Source: Acanthaster planci
Lineage: Eukaryota > Echinodermata > Asteroidea > Valvatida > Acanthasteridae
NCBI RefSeq assembly: GCF_001949145.1
Contig: NW_019091465.1
Span: 1,434,294 to 1,498,293 of the forward strand
Length of the DNA stretch: 64,000 nt
Direction of reading: 5' to 3'
Within the stretch, counting starts at the first letter, position 1. Every line of letters begins with the position of its first letter. A program made the translations under genes and the position numbers. Below are positions 39,101 through 51,100 of the stretch, in pieces. The notes under the pieces were generated by a model. That model saw only the letters and a program-made list of their open reading frames with translations. It was not told the DNA's origin and ran no database searches.

Positions 39101-42100
39101 CTTGGGGGTAGTGCAATTTAAAGACAGTTATCGGTTAGAATTGGCCACTCGGGAACACTACCTGATAGCCAACCGATAATAAATGTATCAATCGGACCAT
39201 TCTGTCCGACACCTACCTGATAAGAATTTTGAAACCGTGCCTAGGTGTGATTGGTGATCAGCAATTTTATACTAAGAAATCAGCAGAGACAAATGCTGGC
39301 TTGATTAGTAATTTGCCAAATTCCAAGTGATAGGAACTTGTCCTTGAGCTTACCTATCTTCAAGAGGTCGTCCAGCGAGGAGTCGTTGCTGGGAACCTCG
39401 GCCCCGGCCGAAGCATCCTCTGCATTCAGTACCTGCTCCGTCAGGTTGTCCCAACAGACAACGCGCAGCGACTGCAGCAGGGCGTCCGAGAGCTTGGAGC
39501 TGGGCTCGCTGGTCAGCCAGACGCAGAAGCGCGACTCTGACTCCCGGCTGATAGGGTTGAGCCCGAGAGGTCCTTGACATTTGAAATGAAAAAAAAAAGA
39601 TGAGAACATGCAGCGAAGTACCTTCCTATCCTGGGGACAGGGATTTGGATCCTGGCAGAAGGTTACATGTTCTGACCTTGGGTATTAAAGTCACTTTGCT
39701 ACCATAAATATCTCGTTTTCACTTTGTCATCATTTTTTTTTAAGCTCAGAAGACAAAGTCCCAGAGCGATACTAAAATATGGGTGCCTATGAGGGTAGAT
39801 ATGTCTTAAAATTCCTTTGTGCCTGATACGGCACCTCCCCCCCACCCCGAGCTGAAATAGTATCAGGGATTTTCAGATGTTGAGAGACCAACAAGCACGG
39901 ATAATGAAAAAGACAAAGTTGCCTTTGCATGGAAGTAAATGCCTGACTGTCTCAAACACGAGGTCTATGTACTACATAACCTCCATTATCATGGAGACAT
40001 AAGCTTGTCTCCATAACTTGCTCCCAATTTTCAAAACGAAAGAAGCTGTCCCCTGAAAGCAGGGCTAGTCACGATACACACACAAACATATGAAATAACC
40101 ACACAGACTCAACACCAGCCGCACATATTAACTACTGGGCTCATATCTGATACAAACCTCCCGTGTTGCCCACTCGTATCAGCTGGTGTCGTAGACCAGC
40201 CAGCAGGTTATCGGAGGCCAGATGGAGGTCTTCGATGACCAGCCATCCGTCATGGTCGGCTGCCGTGTCTATGGCAATGTTGACCCCAGATTCAGCTCCG
40301 TCGCCAAGCGTGATACAGTTAAAAGGAATGTTTTTACTCTGCAAAAATATAACAAACTTTACTGCTGAAAAACAAGGGCATTAACGATAACAACCAATGG
40401 AGGTTGTCACTGAATACCAACATGGATCTTGACAGTTTAACAAAAAGCCACGAACAGCAAAAAAAGCACACACATGATTTAATGTTTTGAATTATTTCCT
40501 GAATCTCATTTGAGGGCCGTTAGCCACAATACACTTGATGATAAAACCTGAAAGGAGCACCTGTCCTATCATTCTACAGACAGGTTCAACAGAGGTTTCT
40601 GGGATTTAGCTGTAAAATGGGAGTTCACCAATGAAACAACCACCACAAAAGGATTGCATTGAGTCACTACTGCACCTGATATCAGCTGATTAACTCTGAC
40701 AAAAAATACTTTATTGGCTCTCAGTCCCCCAAAAACTCAAACAAAATCTGACTTGAAAAGGAAAATGATGGGAGTTGAAAGACCTGCATTTCACTGACTG
40801 AAGACCTCCTACCAAAGAAACTATGCCTTCCTTTGCGTGCTTTAGTTTTGGGTCACATCCATGCTCTTTCAAGATATCCTGAGTTGGGGTTCTGGAAGTC
40901 CAAAACAGCCTTCAAGAGGCATAGTTTGAGATCTGTACCTGAGCAATGGTCTTCAGCACGTCCACCGGCTTGGCCTTCATCTTCATCCCGCTTCCCAGCT
41001 GGCTGTTGCCGAAGGCCGGCGTGGGGGGCAACAGGACCAGCACGCCCAGCAGCCGCTGGGCACTGCCCAGCAAGCTGCCCACCGAGCTGGCCAGGGGCTT
41101 GACCGAGGTCAAGTGGCGGCGGACGTAGTGGGCCACAGCCGCTGGGAAGCGGTCGGGCCGCAGGAGGCGCAGCAGGATGAGCTGGTGGAACTCGGTTAGG
41201 CTGCCAAGGTCAGGGGTGGAGTGGGCCGAGGTCTGGCCCTCTGCATCCACCAGCCGAGATTGGTCTGGGAGGAGGGAAAGATAGACACTGTTTACAGACA
41301 TGCTATGGTGGCAGAAGTGGGATATTTGGATTAGTATACACAGAGTACATGGATCCTGTTTATGTTGGTGGGGAAGGCATCGTGTAGAGTCACAGCAGCT
41401 ATCAAACTGGATTTGTCTATGAGAAAGAATTGACATCAGCTAGATTTTAACAGAGGCAGAGGTAGGACGGACATTTGGTACACAAAAGCAGATTCTGTTT
41501 TAAGTGGGCACCTACCAGCCTGGAATGGTCTGTTAAAAATAATTTACACCAAGTAAATCTGATGGAATCAGAAGTGGTGCGCTCACTAACACAAAATAAG
41601 TCGATACCACAGCTCCACTGGAAATGCCACTCATTCAGGATTAACCCCTTCGCTACGGAGGACTGCTACTACAGCACCGTTGTATGAGGATTAGTGCATA
41701 CCACACATACAGTCTATTCACCACGCAGCTGCTGGTTCAATGGGGCCTGCTAATGGACAAAGACCTCCATTCAGGGCATACCACAGCCCAGCAGTCGAGG
41801 TCAAAATAATTCCGCCGTGAAGGGGTTAAGAACCTCGTACATTTTTTAATTATTCACATATTCGTGCATCTGCATCAGGTTATTAAGGGAAGGATCAGGT
41901 GCTTTGGTATTCGGACAAAAAAATGTAAAAAAATGTAACCCAACCTGGAAACAAATACCGTAAGAGCCACTTTGAGTTGAAGACCTTTAAGGAATCTTGC
42001 ACAGAGTAAATCAACAGGAACGCAACAGTTTTCATCCATGTAATGTCTCTTTTTAGCCAAACACCGAACCCAGTCATACAGACAGAGAACTCAATTAGCT

Positions 42101-45100
42101 CTGTCTAATGCAAGCTCAAGCAAAATTCCTCAAGAACAACACATCTGGCAGGATCTGGTCACAAAGATACCACTGACCTTCTCCGGCAGTCGCCGGCCTA
42201 TATGGCAATGGCTCCTCCTCAGGGTTGGTGGTCTTGTACCACGCCTCCCAGTCGGCAGGCTGCTGGGCAAACTGGACGCACAGTCCGTCCAGGGGACCGG
42301 GCAGGACCGACACGGCCATCAGGTCTTCCCACTGGTCGGGGGTCAGAAAGTTCGGCGGCGGAGAGTCACACTCAAAGTCGGCCAGAGACAGCTCCATGTT
42401 TCCAAGGCCCGGATTGCCTGCATTTGGAAAGTAAACAAACTATCTTGGCAAAGGTCCAAATCAATTATGATGCAATGTTTGGGGAGGGGTTTTAATTTGT
42501 AGGGAGCGAGATTGAGGGATAAAGAGAAATCCAGGAAACAACTAGAACACGGTTTGGAACAATGACAACAGTCCTATGTACAGATGACATTATAACAGTA
42601 TTACAAAGAGCAGTGTATTGGTGAGATAGAATGAGAAACGGTGGTGTGCACACTACCATCAAAAGCATTATGAGTACAGTTGAACCTCGTTAATACGATA
42701 GAGGTCCTTCAGACTTTGGAAATTACCTTGTTATAACAGGAACCCTTTTATTATTAAAATTAAAACAATGAAAAACAAAGGATTGGGACCTAATAATATT
42801 CTTGTTGTAAGCAGAACCCTATATTGACAGAGCTCTTCTTAACAAGCTCAACTCTACCGTTACGAACATTTCCAAAAGGCGCAACAATCGTTTTCAATCT
42901 TCCAGGGAATTCTCTTCCGCAACTGGAATGTGGTAAGAATGCAATTTCCACTTTCGTGTGACCGAATGTATTAACTCATGCGTGTGCCACTCCACCGACT
43001 GGTGGCATATACAGTACAACAGTCTTTATCCTATCTTATCATTCGCTACACTAAACGCATCAGTCATCAGTACATCCATGTCGGGCTGTGAAATTCCGCG
43101 TCCTTTCAGGCCTTATGATGGCAAACAAGGCTTGCACTGCATACATGTAGCTACGATCATTTGAATCCTGCATTCGGTTTGCAAAATTCTGCAAAAATCG
43201 TATCCCTGGGATTCTGCATTTTCAAAAGTTATGCGGTCTAGTGGGATGTGATAGCAAGCCAGGTTACTGTGTAATCAGTGGGAGAAATTCATGGTACAGG
43301 GCGCCAAGATCATTGAATACAGCAATACACACAGCGACAAAATTACGCTTCATTATACAAAAACCAACCGTGCACCACTTCTTGCAAACTTAATAACCAG
43401 AATTATTTTAAATATAATTGTTGCAAAGCCATCCGACAAACCTTGGAGGAGCAGAGCCAGTTCCTCTTCGGAGAAGAGCTCGGTGGTTTCGTACTGGATG
43501 TTGAGGCAGAGCATGGAGGCAAACAGCAGGCGATGCTCCTCGTACAGCGACCTGATGAGAGAGAGAAACCCAGGACACAATGGAACCGTAAATCAAGTCA
43601 TCCCTACTGCATCGAAGCGGTGACTCGACCTCAGGGAATGAGTCCCAAGTAGCCAGAAACACTTTTGATTGAAAGGCCTTTGGAAACAATCTCGCACTCT
43701 ATCCCTTTGATATTCAGTTTAATAACAAATGATTGCCAATTTTCTCTTAAACTCAATCAATGATAATGACAAGATTTCCTGCCTTTGTACACTTGTGAAA
43801 TAAGACATGAATCCATTTTTAATGGCTACATTCTTGGGTGCTTCTGGAGGTAACAGAAATTTTCCATCAAAGAAAAACAGGCACATGCTTTTTCACTGTG
43901 TCGCATTCCGATTAAGACCGGTCTACAACATAACCATGGACACTCACTGCCTGACGTTCTGGAAGACAGTCTGGGTCAGACAGTCCACCAGCTGCTTGAC
44001 CTGATTGGCTGACAGGTTGGAATATTCCACTCCTGGCGTGGGGAGGTCCGGGAGGTCGGGCACGGCCATCTGGGCCATGATGCGCTGCTGGAGGCTGTCC
44101 TCCTGGGACGGCATGTCCCGGTTGGTGGCAGCGGCAGGATCCTCACCTAAGAGATTTCAAATTAACAATTGGGTTGGGATAAGTTCACGGAAAAAGTGGC
44201 AGAGAGTTAGGACTATGTATAAGGGGCCATATCAAAGTAGATAATGACACATGCATTCAACCAGAACTCAGAACAGTTTTAAAAATGATTACCATAAACT
44301 CTTGAGGGAAACTCGGGCACTGACTAACACCTAAGGGAGTGTCTCAGTAGTTGGAAGGCTATAGGACGTTCTAAAAAACAGGCTTCCAAAGAAATCTTGA
44401 AGCTAAATTCCACAACTTTTCCAGGACTTTCCAGCACTATGATAAATTCAATGACTTTGAACACCACTTGCAGGAAAACGTTGTTTGGTATCATGAAATG
44501 GCAGACTGCCACAGCCGTTGTTACGGACTGACAAGGATAACCTGTACATTTATCCTCATTCTGTTACCACATCAAAAGTGGCACTTGGCCCATCAAAAAT
44601 AACCCTTGAATGATCTCAAATTAATTTTACCATGCTTTATTTCCCCCTCTGTTGACAGGACTGCATGACACCCAATTTCCCCCATTTCTCGTGACTTTCC
44701 AGGTAAACTGTTCTACCCAGGACCTTCCGTGACTGCGGCAACCCTGCAACAGGACCGCTGTTTTTTTTCTAATCGGCAGCAACCGTCAGCGCCGCGATTC
44801 GCTACGCTCACCCGTGGAGCCAGGTGCTTCGCTTCCCTCCTGGGTGATTCCGCTGTCTTGGGCATCTGAGTCGGCCTGCTGGGGTGCCACCTCGGTGAAG
44901 CGGGTACTAGCGCTGGCCCCCGTGGGCCGCACGGGGGAGACGTGGCTTCCGGCTTCCGTGGTATTGTCAATGTCCTTGGATGGCACAAATTGTACACATA
45001 AAGCATTAGACTTTGAGCTTTCATTTGAAGACGGTATGTAGAGGCCAAAATCACTTAACTGGAAGCTAGAATTAAAATCCCCAAGAATTCACAAATGGCT

Positions 45101-48100
45101 ACTGTGCCAAACTTCCTACGAAGCTCAGTGGCATATCCAGCTGTGGGGGGGGTGGAAAAACTCGCCCCCCTGATGGATTCAAAAAGATGTTAAAAAAATA
45201 TAGGTGAGTAGAAAAGAAACTTATCGGTACATTTATTTATCAAAGAAATAGGCTACATAATAGAAAGTAAGTTTGCGGTAGCACCATGGACGTATCTCTT
45301 TTGCGAGTATTTGCGGTTCTGAAAAGAACCGGTGGTACTCGACGTTTCGAACAGTATGCTCTGCTCGTCATCAGGAGAATAGGCTACATGTTTTCTCCCC
45401 CATTATCAAGTTGAATGAGCCCAAAAGTGCATTTGCTTTTCAATCCCCCCCCCCGACATCAAAAGCTGGATATGCCGCTGATGAAGCTATCGCACGGGAC
45501 ATGAGGCTGGTTGAAGTAAAACACACTTAGGGACTGCTTAGGTTGACACGTAACAAATATCGGGCTGAACAAAGGAACTGACTCAGTGGCATGATATGAA
45601 CTGGGTGCCTCCTGGACTTCACAACAGAACTCTACCAACACGGCCGTCCAGCCTCAGCTTGGTGGCATGACCAATCGTTGTCTATTCCAATGCTGTCCCC
45701 GGAGGCAGACTGCGGTGAAATTTCAAAAAATGCAACCGACGCCTTTGGGTCTGCATTTGGTGTGTTATAGACCCGTTTGGGGCGTAAACACTCATGCACC
45801 AGCTAACGGAAACAAAACTCAGTCCTCCTCTCCCGAATGTAAACAAAGACGACACTGGATGAGACGAAAACTTTGTGCACAGTATTCTAGGGGAACAAAT
45901 ACAGACCCCCCCTCCCCCAAAAAGGGGGGAAGGGTAAAAAGGAAATGAACTATTGGACTCACTTCTCCCTGGTCGTCATCCTCTTCTTCTGCCTGGTCCT
46001 CCCCGACGGCCTGGTCAAACATCCACAGGAAGAACGGCAAGGAGAACTGGTACTCCCGCTGGAGGCCGACCAGGCTGGACACAACGCTGAACAGCATGGC
46101 GCCGCGCTTGGCTACGGGCAACAGCTCCTCGCGGATGTTCTCTAGTGTATCCAGGATGCGCTCTGCTTCCAACAGCTTGGCGTACACCTGATAGAGGCCC
46201 AAGAAATGCAAGAAGATTTCGCAATTATTGACTACTGTGACGCGGGAGGTGTGAGGTTTTACCGACGAAACGATTCGTAGCACCCAGGGCGATTTTGTTG
46301 TACAAGTCTTGGTCAGCCTCACTGATATCCGAGTAACAAATCAGGATATCTTGCTGGCCATGCAGAGCTGTGCCGACAAGTGAAGCAGTGGTTCCCGATA
46401 CCTTCACTGTAATGTGTGTGGGGATCCAGTTTCAACCACTTCCTCATTGAAACACTAAATGAAGTAAAAGCTTCAAAATCTTTCAGTGTAAACACAGAGA
46501 TCAATGACTTCATCTCTGATGTTGGTCTACCTTTATAGTTTTTTCACGTGGAGATCGGTGCCTCGGCTACAAGACACTCGACAGAATGCCCTCACCTGTT
46601 CTTTGTTGTCGACTATGGCAGAGACGTACTCCGTGTGGGCGGTGATGTCCCCTGACCCCACCTCTCCCTCCAGCGTCTGCAACAACTGCTCCTCAAGCAC
46701 CTGACGCAGTCAGTCGTGGTGATGACAAGTCACGCCATTCCCATGACAAAAAAGCCCACCATTGAATGTTATTAATATAGTACCAACCTCAAGAGGTCCG
46801 TCGGGCAGTGTTGTATTCGAGTCCATCAGAAGTCCCTGTAAGTCCATCGCAAGTCATTTGCTCTTAGCCAATTCATAAGCTATTCAAATAAGCTGTGACA
46901 AAAGCATTCTTTTGTCACTGTTCGTTAACTTATGTGAAGGGACTTGCGAAAGGACTTATGATGGACTCGAATACAACACTGCCATCGGGCTGTGCCGATT
47001 ACCTTGTTTTATAACAGGAACCTTAACTGCATTATCGGAAATGAAAACACTGAAGAATTGTTTTCAATTTTAAAAAGTCAATAATGGTATTGGGACCCCA
47101 AACTTTCCTTGTTACCTTGAGCCAAGAAACAACAAAATGGAATATTTGTCTAAAATTGAGAGTCCAAATTCTTTCATCCACAAAACGACAACTCGTTCCC
47201 CCCCGTGAAAAGTGGTAGCACCATTTCTGAAATACTACTTTCAATTCCTTAAAAAAAAATTGAAACAAAAAATGGCAACTTGCCCCACGTTGCACACGCC
47301 GGTGTTGTAGTCGAGACCACTTAAGACCTTCACAAGACCTCTAGTCTGAATTCAAGTCACAAGCGACTCAAATGAACTGCGACAAAAGCATTCCTTTGTC
47401 ATTGTTCGCCCTACTTGTGACTGGTCTTGCGTCTGGTCTCACGATGGTCTTGACTACAACACTGGCACACGCAGCTAGGGTCAATCGGTACACAGCACCG
47501 TGAGGTGTCTGTATAAACTCTTGAGGGCTGCCTACCTGCAGCGTGGCCCGGTGCTGCTGAATGGCCCTCAGCACCCGGCGTCGCTCAGCCTGCAGCTGGG
47601 GCGCCACCCGGCCAAACGCCCGCCCCAGCAGCTCCTCCCGCAGCCCCTCGGGGGAGGGGCTGTAGTTGACCAGGGTGGTGGCCGAAGCCACGGCCGGCGA
47701 GAGGGTGGGGCGGGGCAGGGAAGTGGTCATGGAGACGCGGAAGTCCTGGTGGGCCAGCAGCCGCCGCCCGCAGTACTTGATGAGGCGGGCGTCTGATTGG
47801 TTTGGAGAAGAGGGAGACGGAAAATTTGGAGTTCTAGAAGGAAGACAATCCCTCCCCCCTAAAAACTAGCTTACATAGTTCGCAAGAGTATAATTTTTTA
47901 AAATTCTTATTTTAATTACTTAATCTTTTTTATTATTTGATTGTTCAATCCATTGTAATTCAGTTTTTTTAACTGCGAAAATGGATTTTTTAATAAACCA
48001 ATATGAAATGAAAATGAAATGAAATTTAAGCTTAATGATGCTTTTTATTTCGATCTCCGATATGCCCCATGGACACAAGCAATCAAAATTGACTTGCATG

Positions 48101-51100
48101 GTAACAAGAAAGGACAAATTTAATATTGCTATTATTTTTGGACCGGACAAAAACCAGAAAATAAAAAGGCCTAGACATTTTGGATGCAACGGATTAGTTG
48201 CTTGGGCCGCTTTTGTATATTTGTGCTTAGCAAATTTCTGTACAAATCAGAATTTGGCACTGGCCTCCTGGTGGACAGTTTAATCTCCACACTACTCGGA
48301 TGTGCACTGTACCTTCGGCTGTGCTATGCTCGTTGCCGTGGTTGGCGTGGTGGATGAGCGGCATGACCATACTGTCCAGTCGCTCGTCACAGTTGACCAG
48401 CAGCAAGGGCAGGCCAGACAGGATGGCCTTCTCCACCTGGACCACGATGGACGGGTCAAACCTGGAAGGGACAGGTAAAATGAAGGAAGAGGTCAGAGTG
48501 CGCAGAGGTTCGTCTTCAGGCAATCCTCGCAGAGGCCGACAGATGTCATCTAGGGTGGAGGCTTTTTTTCCGGAACGGGACAGTAGGTTCAGTGCGTCTT
48601 GCAGAAAAGTTGAGTGGAATCAAGCGCACAAGCTATTTCTCTCAAACGCTGTGAGCACAAATGTTGTCGTTGAGTCCATCACGAGTCCCCCCCCCAACTC
48701 CCTGCCAGTTCATATCAAGCAATCAAATCCCAAGTCAAGTCACATTCTCTTCACGTGAAATGTTAAAGTGAGGGCCTATCGGAAATCACTGGAGCCAAGC
48801 CTTAAGCTTTTAGAGACTATCATGACACCAGAGTTTTAACTGATACTTTGCGTCAATTCTTTTTGTTTTCTTAATTCTTTTTTCTGAATTGATGTTTACT
48901 GTATGCACTGATATTCTGACCGTAGATCGTACAGCGCCGAAGGCGCAAGATGGATGACTCTGCCCAAATGGTGTAATTACCATGGGCGCCATTTGAGCAA
49001 GCGATACGCCTGCGCAGTTTACGGTAATGCTTAGGCGCAGACTCACCAGGTGTACATGCCTGCTACGGCGTCTGCGCCTTTGCCTTACTGTGCATTGCGC
49101 AGGTGTATCGCTTGCTCAAAGCGCCCATGCAATTACAACTTTTTACGTGCATTCTCTGTGAGGTTCGCCATCTTGCGCTGCTTTGCGGCGCTATACGATC
49201 TTTGGTTCTGACCTTAATGGACCAGAGCAGACTGAAAACTCCTTTGTCACTGTTTGTGAGTACGAAGTATGACGTGTTGCCATGGTGAGACTCTAGACAC
49301 TGACTAGTCCACTGAGATGCCCATTTGCAAAAGCATGGGAAAACAATGACTCCTGTGTACAGCCATCACCTTGGCAACGGGCAAAACATGAATACCAACT
49401 TCGGCACTCCAGAGTCTTGTGAAAGGACTCAGGACAGGACTTATGACAGTTTCAACAGCAACCCTGTCTGAACATGACGTTATCATGACAAAGTGGACAA
49501 CTAAATTGACGGGAAAATCTTTGCTTAAAACCAACTTCCGAATCGCCATCGCCATCCAGAATATTTTAATCAGTTGTCGGGTACAAGAAAAGCAAAACCA
49601 AGCAGATTTGTGTTTCTGCAGCTGGCAAAGACGCTGAGCACAATGCGCTTCGATAAAAATGACGCTTGCGATGGGCGAACCCTTCCCTGTAAAACTTCAC
49701 ATCTGACTAGTTTATAACCAGTGACACGATCTGCCCTGCCTTGGCTAAGCAGGAGGTTGTGGGTTAGATCCTACCCGAGTAAATGGGTAAACTGTCCAAC
49801 GTTTCTACTTGCGGCCAGTGTTTAATAGCTAGAAGGGTGTCTAGCTTTGTTTGGAGCAACCCCCATGGGCCATTTTTCAGATATTTGTGAAATTTCTCCG
49901 CTTGTGGCCTCAGGAAGGTCATCAGGCACACACCGCCATTTCGATATGACTATTGGCAAAGAAAGTCTTCCGCCTTACTGCATTTTACATCACCCACCTG
50001 CAACATTCCGCCACAGATTGAACAAGAAAATTTTACTGAGCTTGAACCAAAATATCTACCATTCAAATTTGTTCAGTGACAGCCTGACAATTCGATCCCA
50101 GCGGAATATTCCACAAAGGCAAACTGATTCATTTTTGAAAAGAATATTCCAGGTCACACTGGTCAAAGCAAGCAGTTTTTGCAGACTTCATTTCTGACAC
50201 ACGCACGCTTATCAACACTTGTTCAGCGAGCACACCGTACACCATCGCTAATCCCTTCTACATACCCTAGTTTATCCTCCATGCGACTGATGTGCGAAGC
50301 ATGCATGTAAACAGGTGAATGGAAAATACAAAAAAAGGGGATAAGCTGCAAGAAAGCTTGAATAGATCTTTGACATTCTGTGCAAATTCATTCTTTCCTT
50401 GAAAATCCACAATTTGCTACTTTCCTGCCCCTGAGAGCAAAAGGTGACAGTAAAAGAGAGGACGTTAGCACAGGAGGCTAACGGCTACTACTCTTGTTCA
50501 TTTAATTTCTGTTTTTGGGGCATTTTTTCTTTTTTTAAATTGTCAAACAGCATTCTGAATTATCAGCGTAAATCTAACAGTTGCTGAAACATGTCCGTGA
50601 AATGATGCTCGCGTGTGTGCATGTTTGAGCGAGCCCCAAAAAGTAGCAATCAAAATGGAACTGTAGAGAAGTGGAGAATTTGCACCGAATGTGCTCCAGG
50701 CGTGATTCACTCTTGCAAGGAACGCTTCGCTAGGCCACAGCAAACAGCGCAGTGTTAATAAAGCAGTGCGTTCCACACAGATTAACAGTATTCAATTAAT
50801 GTTCTTGTCAAGATGCCAACATGACAGAAAGGGCAGATATAAAAGAAAAAAAATGAGAGAGCCTACTAGCCAAATTAAACACATGAAAATAAAGACAAAC
50901 AAAAGGACAAATTCTCAAAATACATGTATTCACATTGAATGGTGGAACCTTCAGATTCTCAAAATATTCACATTGAATGGCTGGGTAGGCATTCACTGCG
51001 TTAAGGGGACAAGTTCTTTTGTTAGGGAAATTTGAACCGAGTTGTGGGGACATTTCTGAGTCCCCACAACGTTTTTGGTCCCCACAAACAAGGTGAAACG

